From positions 1 to 36,885 of IMG/VR virus record IMGVR_UViG_3300047667_000778: a DNA stretch of 36,885 bases. One strand, written 5' to 3'. Source of the DNA: a virus. The position numbers and the translations under genes were made by a program. The notes beneath the pieces were generated by a model. It was not told the origin of the DNA, searched no databases, and saw only the letters and a list, made by a program, of their open reading frames with translations. This document shows, piece after piece, positions 1 to 6,275 of the stretch. Position 1 is the first letter of the stretch, and each line of letters starts with the position of its first letter.

Positions 1-37
1 TTTTAGAGATGCGCTTAATGATTCCTGTTATTTCCAT
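1..37 (-). CDS. DUF3127 ssDNA-binding-like protein, N-terminal fragment cut by window edge
   Basis: The first 12 codons (MEITGIIKRISK) of the gene that is complete at 33688-34047 are present here and then cut by the left edge of the window. The sequence is the same as in the complete copy. It is a partial copy because of the edge, not a pseudogene. Confidence 0.8.
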   Translation of the reverse strand, partial: MEITGIIKRISK

Positions 38-42
38 GTTTG

Positions 43-186
43 TTATTTAATTGTTTGTTTTTTTGACATATTTTGACCCCATAAGGCGAGGAATATAACT
101 AACGATAATTTCCAACCAAACCAAAGGCAACCCAGAGCCATTGATGTTAGTCCTATTACCATCCCTAAATAGTGTAATGCTTTCAT
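43..186 (-). CDS. Small membrane protein, 47 aa (left copy)
   Basis: A 47-codon gene with ATG at 186 and TAA at 43. The protein (MKALHYLGMVIGL...) is largely hydrophobic from about residue 5 to 37 and ends in a short basic tail (MSKKQTIK). It probably spans the membrane once or twice. It sits directly downstream of the 71-aa membrane gene and upstream of the DUF3127 start. The right copy at 34053-34196 differs by one residue (T14 here, A there), which supports it as a translated gene. Function unknown. Confidence 0.65.
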   Translation of the reverse strand: MKALHYLGMVIGLTSMALGCLWFGWKLSLVIFLALWGQNMSKKQTIK

Positions 187-189
187 AAT

Positions 190-405
190 TTATTTGTTAA
201 ATTGTTTAATCGGTGCAATAATCAAAGATAAGGCAACGGCCCCAAACCCCGCAGCTAATCCCAATAATAAACAGACCCCGTAAATAATAAAGGCGTTTAC
301 TAATGGGTTGACTTTCCCGCTTTCGATTGCGATAAAGTACGCGGCAAGGAATGAGAGCAAGGTACAGGTCGTTATCATTATCGCGGTTTTCGTTTGCTGT
401 TTCAT
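190..405 (-). CDS. Small two-helix membrane protein, 71 aa (left copy)
   Basis: Begins MKQQTKTAIMITTC and has two hydrophobic segments (about residues 8-28 and 36-64) separated by a short polar turn, with a basic C-terminus. The ATG at 405 lies one base after the stop of the DnaA-C-like gene. The right copy (34525-34740) is near-identical, with conservative changes (A/S, V/I) and a swapped final pair. A small inner-membrane protein is the safest call. Holin-like topology is possible, but the gene sits with recombination genes, not with the lysis genes at 3450-4398. Confidence 0.75.
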   Translation of the reverse strand: MKQQTKTAIMITTCTLLSFLAAYFIAIESGKVNPLVNAFIIYGVCLLLGLAAGFGAVALSLIIAPIKQFNK

Positions 406-406
406 C

Positions 407-703
407 TTACTTTAATTTTCGGTTAATAGCTAATCTCAATCTCTGCTTAAGTACGTCGTCCGCGTTCATTATAAACTTAGTCCGGTACGTACTCGCGTTC
501 CCTTTGTTTAGGGCTATGTACTTAGAAGCAACCACTCCGGAGATACCAATCTCTGAGCTTATAAACATGTAAGCGCCACGGGCCTTAGTTATGTCATCGT
601 TCCCGCCTCGCCCCGCGTCTTGCTTTGCGGTCATGTCATCGCGGCTTACCTTGTACGATTTGCAAACCACGGTTAGAACGTGGTCTAGTATTGTGTTGTT
701 CAT
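407..703 (-). CDS. DnaA domain IV-like DNA-binding protein, 98 aa (left copy)
   Basis: Residues about 6-85 resemble the C-terminal DNA-binding domain of DnaA: a first helix (ILDHVLTVVCKSYKVSRDDM), then a basic stretch with an ITKARGAYMFISSEI helix, then a helix-turn-helix with SKYIALNKGNASTYRTKF, comparable to the DnaA signature around the DHST motif. No AAA+ ATPase part is present. It may bind a phage origin or regulate transcription (inference). Its ATG overlaps the stop of the 67-aa gene (TAATG). The right copy at 35415-35711 differs by one residue (I/L). Confidence 0.7.
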   Translation of the reverse strand: MNNTILDHVLTVVCKSYKVSRDDMTAKQDAGRGGNDDITKARGAYMFISSEIGISGVVASKYIALNKGNASTYRTKFIMNADDVLKQRLRLAINRKLK

Positions 704-906
704 TATTTTGTTTCTAATGTGTCTATAAAATCACTCCAGTATTCATACCCTTCAGGTGAGGAAATCCATGAAAAAGCACTGTATAAGCTTAATACTAAAG
801 AATCTCGATTAGTTTTAAGTTTATGAGTACTAGTATTAGCTATTGCTTTCGCTCTGATTTTTGGGTCTTCGATCGTTTCAAACCACTTTTTTGTTGTCTG
901 TCTCAT
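703..906 (-). CDS. Conserved small phage protein, 67 aa (left allele)
   Basis: A small acidic protein with KKWFETIEDP near the N-terminus and an aromatic C-terminal part (SAFSWISSPEGYEYW). Such short proteins with an F-W...EG.EYW pattern recur in early regions of phages; the function is not known to me. It overlaps both neighbours by one base. Against the right allele (35712-35915) only about 39 of 67 residues are identical, while flanking genes are at least 97% identical, so the gene has been exchanged or is under diversifying selection. Confidence 0.7.
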   Translation of the reverse strand: MRQTTKKWFETIEDPKIRAKAIANTSTHKLKTNRDSLVLSLYSAFSWISSPEGYEYWSDFIDTLETK

Positions 907-1766
907 TACTTGTTATTTAATTGTTTGTTAAGTTCCTTCACTGCCATCTCTACGCGAGAGGTTAATAGTTCCTTGTCTGTTTGCGGAATGTCAAAAGTCC
1001 AGGAGGTTAAATCCTTATATTCTGATGCGTCCACTAAGTAGGGAAAACTAGGCTCTTGCCCGTCCGTAAGAAAGCCGACTATTTGATTATAGATCCATTC
1101 GCATAAGAAAGGCGTTAACCCCTCGGCCTCTGGTACAAAGTCTTGACTAATCCAATCTCTAATGTCTGGCAGTTCACTAGCGTAAGGCACGTAAATAATA
1201 CTCTCGCCTTGGTCAAACTCAATATCTAGTTTGCTCTCAAGTAGGCAAGCGTTGCTAACTAACTGCCAATAGTTCTCTGCCTTATCTACTTTGTAAACAT
1301 CAAGCCCCGCCTTTATCGCTTCGACTGTATCACAGTAAGCAGTTAAGCTCCACGGGCATTTGATATCTCCTACTATGTTATTATCTATCGTAGCCCGTAA
1401 AGCGTCAGGGATGCCGTTCCATCGTGCTATGGTTTTATGTTCCACTCGGCCTTGTTGGTTGCCGTCGCGATAATTCATATCTAACTTGCGCTCGAAGACA
1501 TAACGCTCCATGACCTTACCCCATGTTAAAGGTCTTGCGTGACTTTCACTTTCTAAGGATCTCATTAGTTTCTCCTCTCTTACCTTTTCCTTGATATAGG
1601 ATAGGGTAGTCGTGCCTAATATCTTAGGATCTTCAATTTGCTTTACTGAACTACCAACTCCCTTCTTAGGTCTCGCGGCTAGTTCGTCCTTTGTCATTGA
1701 TCGCTTACCCACACCTATTAATCTATGTGCGCTTGAGCTGCTAAAGTTGGCTACTCTAGTAATCAT
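906..1766 (-). CDS. YqaJ-type (lambda exonuclease-like) recombinase nuclease, 286 aa (left copy)
   Basis: A PD-(D/E)xK nuclease of the YqaJ/lambda Exo family, expected to resect double-stranded DNA ends 5' to 3' for single-strand-annealing recombination. Visible core: W82-G83 with E87 (TWGKVMERY), G118-I-P-D121, D134-I-K136 (GDIKCPW) and YWQL at 167-169, in the order expected of the family. The length is usual. It overlaps its partner at 1763-2260 by four bases (ATGA), and a DUF3127 protein follows nearby, so this is a recombination module. The right copy at 35915-36775 differs at about eight residues. Confidence 0.88.
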   Translation of the reverse strand: MITRVANFSSSSAHRLIGVGKRSMTKDELAARPKKGVGSSVKQIEDPKILGTTTLSYIKEKVREEKLMRSLESESHARPLTWGKVMERYVFERKLDMNYRDGNQQGRVEHKTIARWNGIPDALRATIDNNIVGDIKCPWSLTAYCDTVEAIKAGLDVYKVDKAENYWQLVSNACLLESKLDIEFDQGESIIYVPYASELPDIRDWISQDFVPEAEGLTPFLCEWIYNQIVGFLTDGQEPSFPYLVDASEYKDLTSWTFDIPQTDKELLTSRVEMAVKELNKQLNNK

Positions 1767-2260
1767 TTAAGGGCCTGTAAGTACTTAATGGTCTTAGCAT
1801 ATGAGCTTACCTCTTGATTGATTACAATGTCATTTAACCGCTCTTCTAAGCTTTCTGGCATAAGCTTAAACTTCTCATCCCTTAGCGCTATTAATACCTC
1901 AAGTGTGTAAACAGGAATAGGTTTAACCCGAACAACATCCATGCTTTCCTTTGTTTTTCGATCAGTCCATTCACCAATGTATAAGCAAATTTGAACCCCT
2001 TTAGAGTCTTCCATAAACTTTACGCCGCCATACTTTACAATATCTATTGCGTTACCTGCGTTACAAATCCAAGGCTTAACACCTTCTTCCTGAAACTTTA
2101 CTATTCGTTTAGAATCTACTTTATTGCTTACGGGATCAGTAACCGCTTCCCATTGTGCTGACTCAATAGTCAGTATCAGCTCACCGCTTTCTGGTAAGTC
2201 CCAGTGTCCGAGGTAGTTTTTATTTGGTGATTGCATCCAGTGTGTTTTCTCGTTGCTCAT
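1763..2260 (-). CDS. Probable recombination partner/ssDNA-binding-like protein, 165 aa
   Basis: Begins MSNEKTHWMQSPNKNYLGHW and contains GELILTIES, then KPWICNAGNAIDIVKYGG and a beta-rich centre (GVQICLYIGEW). This resembles a protein common in phages of Bacteroidetes that has an HW...NPNYLG opening and lies directly upstream of YqaJ exonucleases. Role in recombination is inferred from that fixed neighbourhood; a single-strand-binding or annealing function is plausible but unproven. The 32 nt just upstream of the ATG are a copy of the 3' end of the gene at 2528-2740. Its C-terminal end is repeated at 36772-36885. Confidence 0.65.
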   Translation of the reverse strand: MSNEKTHWMQSPNKNYLGHWDLPESGELILTIESAQWEAVTDPVSNKVDSKRIVKFQEEGVKPWICNAGNAIDIVKYGGVKFMEDSKGVQICLYIGEWTDRKTKESMDVVRVKPIPVYTLEVLIALRDEKFKLMPESLEERLNDIVINQEVSSYAKTIKYLQALK

Positions 2261-2292
2261 GTTTATTTATATTTAGGTGGATTGTTTAATTT
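2261..2292. repeat. 32-nt direct repeat, copy 1
   Basis: Matches 2526-2557 at 31 of 32 positions, same orientation. Copy 2 encodes the end of the 70-aa protein (NNPPKYK and stop); copy 1 is the untranslated leader of the 165-aa gene. The 66-aa gene at 2299-2499 lies between the copies, so it looks like an insertion bounded by a duplicated junction. Confidence 0.9.
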
Positions 2293-2298
2293 AACTAG

Positions 2299-2499
2299 TT
2301 AAAATTCACTAATATTTTTTATTGAATAACCATCATCTTCACTAGGTAGATTTTCACTTACACAATAGTTTCTAAAATAACTCTCATCAAACTCTAATAA
2401 AATACTGGCAATTTGATTATTTGAACAATTATTAATTTTACTTAATATAACCGCTATTGCCGTTTGTCTTTCAATGTCATATGTTGTTTTTATACTCAT
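2299..2499 (-). CDS. Hypothetical protein, 66 aa, inserted between direct repeats
   Basis: MSIKTTYDIERQ... is a small mixed helical protein with no recognised domain, rich in Asn and Ser, with an acidic C-terminus. ATG at 2499. Its leader (AAAGACCTATCAAGGCAATTT before AATTATG) resembles that of the 59-aa gene at 3095-3274 (AAAGACCTATTGCTAGGCAT). The gene is flanked by the 32-nt direct repeats at 2261-2292 and 2526-2557 and is probably a recent acquisition. Codon use is visibly richer in A/T than that of the neighbouring exonuclease. Confidence 0.6.
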   Translation of the reverse strand: MSIKTTYDIERQTAIAVILSKINNCSNNQIASILLEFDESYFRNYCVSENLPSEDDGYSIKNISEF

Positions 2500-2525
2500 A
2501 ATTGAAATTGCCTTGATAGGTCTTT

Positions 2526-2557
2526 GTTTATTTGTATTTAGGTGGATTGTTTAATTT
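2526..2557. repeat. 32-nt direct repeat, copy 2
   Basis: This copy is at the 3' end of the 70-aa gene and includes its stop codon at 2528-2530. It is likely the original of the pair because it is coding; copy 1 at 2261-2292 differs by one base (A for G). Confidence 0.9.
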
Positions 2558-2740
2558 GAATTTTAACAGGTGGCTAACCTCGTGCAAGATGCCTATCTCA
2601 AGTTCTAGCCGTGCATGTTCAACGGGTAACCGCTGGCAGATGCTGATCTGCTCCTGAAACATTACGCGGACTTTTTCGGTGTCGGATTGCCACGCGATAA
2701 CGAGGTGGTTAAATGCTTTCGCTTTCTCTGTGAATGTCAT
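2528..2740 (-). CDS. Hypothetical helical protein, 70 aa
   Basis: Predicted almost entirely helical (EKAKAFNHLVIAWQ, KVRVMFQEQISICQ, ARLELEIGILHEVSHLLKF), with a Pro-rich tail. It is the first gene after the promoter at 2760-2790 and so opens the transcript that continues through the 66-aa gene into the recombination genes. No family recognised. Confidence 0.65.
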   Translation of the reverse strand: MTFTEKAKAFNHLVIAWQSDTEKVRVMFQEQISICQRLPVEHARLELEIGILHEVSHLLKFKLNNPPKYK

Positions 2741-2759
2741 AGTGTTGTTTTTAGTTAGG

Positions 2760-2790
2760 CAAATGTAATACTATTATTTTACATATACAA
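2760..2790 (-). promoter_or_regulatory. Bacteroidetes-type promoter for the recombination operon
   Basis: On the minus strand: TTG (2788-2790), a 20-nt spacer and TACATTTG (2760-2767), an exact match to the TAnnTTTG -7 element. The start of transcription would fall about 10 nt before the ATG-proximal leader of the gene at 2740. The TTG lies only 3 nt after the T-run of the terminator at 2794-2823. The spacer contains AATAATAGTAT, shared with promoters at 32220 and 32816. Confidence 0.75.
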
Positions 2791-2793
2791 CAT

Positions 2794-2823
2794 AAAAAAG
2801 CCCAACTAATTAAAGTCGGGCTT
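2794..2823 (-). terminator. Rho-independent terminator, minus strand
   Basis: A 10-bp stem (AAGCCCGACT paired with AGTTGGGCTT, one G-U pair) with a 6-nt loop, followed by TTTTTT at 2799-2794. It ends the short operon of the 59-aa and 44-aa genes (3274-2879) immediately before the next promoter. Confidence 0.85.
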
Positions 2824-2878
2824 ATTAATATACTAGGTCGTATTCTGCATGGGGAGTTGTTAGAGGTGTGTATGGTTG

Positions 2879-3013
2879 TTAGCTACCATAAAGAAACTTA
2901 TTGCACCTTTTAATTTCTTGCCTCCAATAAGCGTGATGTTTTTCGGGTACTGTTTTTAATTTCTCTTGGCATGATTTTAAATGTTCTCTTGTTTCTTCTT
3001 TTCTTGTTTTCAT
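2879..3013 (-). CDS. Hypothetical basic helical protein, 44 aa
   Basis: ATG at 3013 gives MKTRKEETREHLKSCQEKLK..., a Lys/Glu-rich helical protein ending CNKFLYGS. An in-frame TTG at 3088 would extend it, but the extension would read through the inverted repeat at 3033-3084, so I prefer the ATG. Second gene of the small operon that starts at the promoter 3322-3352 and ends at the terminator 2794-2823. No family recognised. Confidence 0.5.
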   Translation of the reverse strand: MKTRKEETREHLKSCQEKLKTVPEKHHAYWRQEIKRCNKFLYGS

Positions 3014-3032
3014 ATTTATAATTTTTACTTTA

Positions 3033-3084
3033 GCTAACGCTAAATAAACCCCATTAAAACGAGGGTTTATTCTTAACGTTAGGC
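3033..3084. repeat. Imperfect inverted repeat / hairpin between two small genes
   Basis: The arms 3034-3051 (CTAACGCTAAATAAACCC) and 3063-3082 pair over about 17 bases with two bulged bases (3072 and 3074), one mismatch and an 11-nt loop. No T-run follows, so it is not a simple terminator. One end reads GCCTAAC on the minus strand, which fits the R box (RYYYAAC) of integron attC sites, but the other end (GTTAGCT) deviates. It may be an RNA processing or attenuation hairpin, or a relic of a mobile element. Confidence 0.6.
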
Positions 3085-3094
3085 ACAATTAGAA

Positions 3095-3274
3095 TCATTC
3101 ATCGAATATCACCAGCCTTTTTACGTCGTGCTCATATTGTCTAAAACCATCTTTTTTTAATTTAGCAGAGTTCTTAACTACATCTATCACAGTTGACACA
3201 TCTCCAACTTTCATGCTCCCATGTTCGGAGTGTATTCGTTTTACAATCATCCCTTTTTTAATTTTATTTTTCAT
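3095..3274 (-). CDS. Hypothetical protein, 59 aa
   Basis: ATG at 3274, TGA at 3095. The sequence MKNKIKKGMIVKRIHSEHGS continues with MKVGDVSTVIDVV and ends DVKRLVIFDE. The K-G-M-I-V-K start and KVGD motif suggest a small beta-barrel (SH3/KOW-like) fold seen in many short phage proteins, but this is only an impression. First gene after the promoter at 3322-3352. Confidence 0.6.
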   Translation of the reverse strand: MKNKIKKGMIVKRIHSEHGSMKVGDVSTVIDVVKNSAKLKKDGFRQYEHDVKRLVIFDE

Positions 3275-3321
3275 AATTAAAAATGCCTAGCAATAGGTCT
3301 TTTTGTTGTTATTTGATAGGT

Positions 3322-3352
3322 GCAATATAATACTAATATATTAATTACACAA
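3322..3352 (-). promoter_or_regulatory. Promoter of the 59-aa/44-aa operon
   Basis: Minus strand: TTG at 3350-3352, 20-nt spacer with TATTAGTAT, then TATATTGC at 3322-3329 (TAnnTTG, one T short of the full consensus), followed by the GCACCTATCAAATA leader shared with the promoters at 25939, 32220 and 32816. It sits directly behind the terminator at 3355-3383. Confidence 0.65.
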
Positions 3353-3354
3353 CA

Positions 3355-3383
3355 TAAAAAAGCCCCGAATTTCTCCGAGGCTT
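3355..3383 (-). terminator. Rho-independent terminator after the lysis genes, minus strand
   Basis: Stem AAGCCTCG / CGGGGCTT (8 bp, one G-U), 8-nt loop, then a seven-T run at 3361-3355 on the minus strand, partly overlapping the stem end. It closes the late operon about 65 nt after the holin stop. The hairpin and T-run (GGGCTTTTTTATG) resemble the terminator at 2794-2823, suggesting a duplicated terminator-promoter cassette. Confidence 0.85.
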
Positions 3384-3449
3384 ACAACCAAATTTAAACA
3401 TGCACTATGAAAACATCTAAAAACAATCCGTTATTGAATGGCTAATATA

Positions 3450-3812
3450 CTACTTTTTCTTGACAATCCCCTTTTCAAATGATCTCCCACCAAAATAGGC
3501 CGTTATCATTACCGTCCAAGTGATAGTAAATAGGTCAAGATACTGCTGGCTAATTTTAAAGCCCTCTAAGCTCGCATCTAAAGCCCCGAATACAAATATA
3601 ACTACGGTTGTAAATATAACCAGAAACGGCCTAGTAAGTCGTGTAATCGGTGCCTCACTGTCCGCCTGCCATCTCTTGGTAACTTCGTTCTCCCATTTCG
3701 CTTGGTCTTCTGCTTTCTCCTCTCCGCTATAAACGAATTTATCTATACCATCAGCAACTTGATCGACTATCCCCTTATCACTTTTCCCGACTAACCAACT
3801 AATCCAACTCAT
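3450..3812 (-). CDS. Holin of the 3TM (GTA_holin_3TM-like) type, 120 aa
   Basis: An N-terminal amphipathic part (SWISWLVGK) and a charged middle lead to two clear membrane segments at about 62-79 (PFLVIFTTVVIFVFGALD) and 91-108, then GGRSFEKGIVKKK, a basic C-terminus. The order RPF...-membrane-GGRSFEK is typical of the phage 3TM holin family. It overlaps the next upstream gene by four bases, after the endolysin, making a lysis cassette. Expected to permeabilise the inner membrane at the end of infection. Confidence 0.75.
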   Translation of the reverse strand: MSWISWLVGKSDKGIVDQVADGIDKFVYSGEEKAEDQAKWENEVTKRWQADSEAPITRLTRPFLVIFTTVVIFVFGALDASLEGFKISQQYLDLFTITWTVMITAYFGGRSFEKGIVKKK

Positions 3813-3985
3813 TTTGATTTCTTTTTATTCTCTTGGTGCAGTATCACTAGCTTGTATATCGTATAAATTGCCGCTGCAATTGCTCCGACTGCACTAGCTA
3901 TCTCACCAAGCGCCTCTGTTAATGTTAGTAATCCCCCGCCTATGGACATGAGCCAAACTTTGATTGTATCTAAATGCTCCTTCAT
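3809..3985 (-). CDS. Small holin-like membrane protein, 58 aa
   Basis: The ATG at 3985 overlaps the endolysin stop (ATGA), so I start there and not at the TTG at 3994. MKEHLDTIKVW is followed by a long Ala/Gly/Ile-rich membrane region (about residues 12-47) and a charged tail (HQENKKKSK). The topology and its place between endolysin and 3TM holin suggest a second holin, an antiholin or a pinholin; which one cannot be told from sequence. Confidence 0.6.
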   Translation of the reverse strand: MKEHLDTIKVWLMSIGGGLLTLTEALGEIASAVGAIAAAIYTIYKLVILHQENKKKSK

Positions 3986-4398
3986 CCTACCCAACGTGCT
4001 GCCGTTCCTCTTATATCGTAATGGGTAAAGGTCTTGTATCTACCTACTCCTCCCTCTGTCATCTTGCCCGCTTTAATTAGCGCCTCAATTTCGTTTGCAA
4101 CATCTCCAGGAGTCCAACCGATTACCGAAATGTCAGCCGCTTTTAGTGGTACGTGCTGACTCTTGCCCGTGCGCCCTCTGCTTAGTTCGTACCACTTAGG
4201 TCTGTAACTAATATTGATATCAATACGCGCCTCTAGATGGTCTCTAAGCGTTTGTAAGTTATCTACTAAGGTGATTAGGTTTGGTTCTAATTCGAATTTA
4301 TTTTCTTCGTAGCTTTCTTGTGCTCGTTTCTTTTCAGCTTCATTAAAAAAGCGTGAATCTATAAATTCAAGTAAGCTAAAGTTTTCGGTTAATTTCAT
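3982..4398 (-). CDS. Peptidase M15 family endolysin, 138 aa
   Basis: A zinc D,D-peptidase-like enzyme of the M15_3 type that should cleave peptide stems of peptidoglycan. The family motif S-x-H-x(6)-D is seen as SQHVPLKAAD (H82, D89), the third ligand is H126 in FTHYDIRG, and SYRP at 64-67 precedes the motif as usual. Length is normal for a single-domain phage enzyme. No signal peptide, so holins at 3450-3985 would be needed for export. Overlaps both neighbours by four bases. Confidence 0.88.
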   Translation of the reverse strand: MKLTENFSLLEFIDSRFFNEAEKKRAQESYEENKFELEPNLITLVDNLQTLRDHLEARIDINISYRPKWYELSRGRTGKSQHVPLKAADISVIGWTPGDVANEIEALIKAGKMTEGGVGRYKTFTHYDIRGTAARWVG

Positions 4399-4763
4399 TT
4401 TATTTTAGTAAAGGATTTAAGTAAGCCCGCTAAGGCTTGGCCAAGGTAAGCAACTAAAACCAATTCACAACCGCTTAATATTAAGACCATAGCCAAGACG
4501 CATAGCAAACTTAAGAACTGAAAGAAGTGTTCCGCATCCGTAAGCCAAACAAGCACTTTTCTAAAAATGAACTGCCCGATATTATTTGGTAAAAAGGGAA
4601 GGTATTTCTTATTCCAGATGTATTTATTCCTGTGGATTAATGGCGTATTCCACCAATCAGGAAAACCGATAAAGCCGCCCTCTTTACCGTGTTCCGATAA
4701 CTCACGGCACGCGGCAAAGAGAAAAGCAAATAGGAATATTAATAAAAATGTTTGCGTAATCAT
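4395..4763 (-). CDS. Membrane protein of the lysis region, 122 aa
   Basis: One hydrophobic segment at the very N-terminus (FLLIFLFAFLFAAC, residues 6-19), a polar aromatic centre (PDWWNTPLIHRNKYIWNKKY) and a second hydrophobic stretch at about 83-113 with SGCELVLVAYLG. It overlaps the endolysin by four bases. A spanin-like or other lysis accessory role is conceivable but no spanin motif is evident; C19 might also suggest a lipobox, though the context LFAAC is followed by R. Confidence 0.55.
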   Translation of the reverse strand: MITQTFLLIFLFAFLFAACRELSEHGKEGGFIGFPDWWNTPLIHRNKYIWNKKYLPFLPNNIGQFIFRKVLVWLTDAEHFFQFLSLLCVLAMVLILSGCELVLVAYLGQALAGLLKSFTKIK

Positions 4764-4969
4764 TCGCCAAAAGTAAACCAGTCAGTTGTTAACTCTTGCG
4801 GTTCTCTACTTGAGAACACTAACTTAGGACTAGCAAGCACCGCCCACTTCTTTTGGGTCGGGTGCTTAACTGGTGTTGCCCAATTGCTAGTCGTCTTGAA
4901 GTTATGCAATGCGGTTACGTCCTTATCGTATTTCTTTGCCGCTGATATTGTGTTGAATATGTAGTGCAT
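4760..4969 (-). CDS. Hypothetical protein, 69 aa
   Basis: A small soluble protein, MHYIFNTISAAKKYDKDVTA, with several aromatic residues and no membrane segment. Overlaps the membrane protein at 4395-4763 by four bases and follows the tail-fibre genes, so it is translated with the late operon. No family recognised. Confidence 0.6.
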   Translation of the reverse strand: MHYIFNTISAAKKYDKDVTALHNFKTTSNWATPVKHPTQKKWAVLASPKLVFSSREPQELTTDWFTFGE

Positions 4970-4974
4970 GTCTT

Positions 4975-5409
4975 CTAGGTTCCAGCTATTTTGTAGTAAG
5001 TATCATCGCTATCATCGTAGACATAAGTTGCACTAAATCCCGCCACAGGTGCGCCCGCAAAACTTGGGTTTACTGAGAAAGTCCCACCCGTGCCAACTAT
5101 CAAGGTCACTGTATTGGTCAAGGTTGTAAACTCTACAATTTGCCCCTCAAGTGGAGCAGTAGGGAATTGAACCGTAACTGTTAAACCTGGATCAGATACT
5201 ACTAAAACGTTAATCGTCGCGGTAGTGCTAAGGTTTAATGTTTGAGTAGTTGCAACTGTTGTTATTACGTGGTCGGCCCTTCTGATAGTTTCTATTGAAA
5301 AGTTGGAGGCTGTGACCTGACTAGTCACCCCGCTTTGAACAATTGGGATTAGTGCCGCTGTATTTACCGCAGTAACTACTGGGAGTGCTGAAATTTTAGA
5401 GTCTGCCAT
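4975..5409 (-). CDS. Tail fibre-associated structural protein, 144 aa
   Basis: Starts MADSKISALP and continues AALIPIVQSGVTSQVTASNF, the opening typical of phage structural proteins attached to fibres. The rest is Thr/Val-rich and beta-structured (TLNLSTTATINVLVVSDPG), ending YVYDDSDDTYYKIAGT, a common fibre-tip or trimer end. It follows the lectin-like fibre gene, so both probably form the host-contact part of the tail. Confidence 0.65.
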   Translation of the reverse strand: MADSKISALPVVTAVNTAALIPIVQSGVTSQVTASNFSIETIRRADHVITTVATTQTLNLSTTATINVLVVSDPGLTVTVQFPTAPLEGQIVEFTTLTNTVTLIVGTGGTFSVNPSFAGAPVAGFSATYVYDDSDDTYYKIAGT

Positions 5410-5423
5410 TTTATATTATTTTT

Positions 5424-6275
5424 TTAAAGTATTATTTTCGATCCGTTTTCTTGTAATAAAAAGCCACCACCTTCTTCTAATAGTAATCTAGGTGTCATCC
5501 AGTAAGCACTTGAATTTGCTTCCTTGCCCGCGTTGTCTGTGTTGTTTTCGTAGACAAGTACCTCTTGGGTGTCAATCATAGAAAAAGATACGTTATTGTA
5601 GCCTATGTTTAATGAAGTAGTACCAAAATTAAAAGATAATTCAACAACAACTAAAAACTGATTAAGCAAATCGCTATATAGCCCTCCTCTAGTTGTAACT
5701 CCCCATGATGCGGCATTTAATCTTTGACTTGTAATTGTTGGGTTACCGTTTATCGATGTACTAGTAGATCCTTCTGAGGCCATATATGTCCTGTCGGCTC
5801 CATTATTTCCCAATAAAACAAAATCATGCCCCGCGTTTCTCCCAACATAAAAGAAGCTCCTTGCAACTGCATCATTAACATTATAGTTTATTAACATTTC
5901 TCCCGAAGCACCATTACGCCTCATAATCGGCAGACCGTTTTCCGTTTGCAAAACTCCGTTAACCACTAATAAAGGTTGATTGCTTGCCGTTGCTTGCTGC
6001 GCGGTAATAGAATTACCTTGCGAGTACATAGTTCTTACAAGTCCATTATTCCCAGCACCAACCCAAGTCAATAGTGTACCGTCTGTGATCTCGGAAACTT
6101 TAAAGGATAACTCCGCATCATCACTGTCACGCCTTACCAATGCAATAACTGGATCAGTACCGAGCAAGTCACGGAAACTTAAACCAACTGCGGGCTGTCC
6201 GTATTGCGCGATGAATGAAGCTACGGTTGACGCCCGCCTATTAAACTGAAGCCCTAAGCCTAAGCCAAGCATCAT
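5424..6275 (-). CDS. Tail fibre with ArabFuran-catal/concanavalin-like N-terminal domain, 283 aa
   Basis: Residues about 23-130 follow the pattern seen in Bacteroidetes phage and surface proteins: YGQPAVGLSFRDLLGTD, ALVRRDSDDAELSF, LTWVGAGNNGLVRTMY, ATASNQPLLVVNGVL and ENGLPIMRRNG. These match the arabinofuranosidase B catalytic-like/lectin fold. The remainder (FFYVGRN...) is a second beta-sandwich. Likely binds host surface glycan; enzymatic activity cannot be judged. Double Met start at 6275/6272; it overlaps the upstream stop by one base. Confidence 0.65.
   Translation of the reverse strand: MMLGLGLGLQFNRRASTVASFIAQYGQPAVGLSFRDLLGTDPVIALVRRDSDDAELSFKVSEITDGTLLTWVGAGNNGLVRTMYSQGNSITAQQATASNQPLLVVNGVLQTENGLPIMRRNGASGEMLINYNVNDAVARSFFYVGRNAGHDFVLLGNNGADRTYMASEGSTSTSINGNPTITSQRLNAASWGVTTRGGLYSDLLNQFLVVVELSFNFGTTSLNIGYNNVSFSMIDTQEVLVYENNTDNAGKEANSSAYWMTPRLLLEEGGGFLLQENGSKIIL

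Larger units (their letters stand above)
1..1876. repeat. Left copy of imperfect terminal overlap (pairs with 34011-36885)
   Basis: This stretch matches 34011-36885 in the same orientation, starting at the first base of the window. It carries the beginning of the DUF3127 gene, a 47-aa membrane gene, the 71-aa membrane gene, the DnaA-C-like gene, the 67-aa gene, the exonuclease and part of its partner. Identity is high in most genes, with mostly silent changes. The left copy lacks 999 nt net that the right copy has, in two blocks. Both window ends fall inside the match, which is what a wrapped-around circular assembly of two variants would give. A perfect phage terminal repeat would be identical, so that reading is less likely. 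Confidence 0.9.

Noticed and set aside
1-1876. Direct terminal repeats of a linear phage genome
   Set aside because: Terminal repeats replicate together and should be identical; these copies differ by several per cent and by about 1 kb of indels.
2879-3088. 69-aa version of the small gene with TTG start at 3088
   Set aside because: The added 25 residues come from the inverted repeat at 3033-3084; the ATG at 3013 is preferred.
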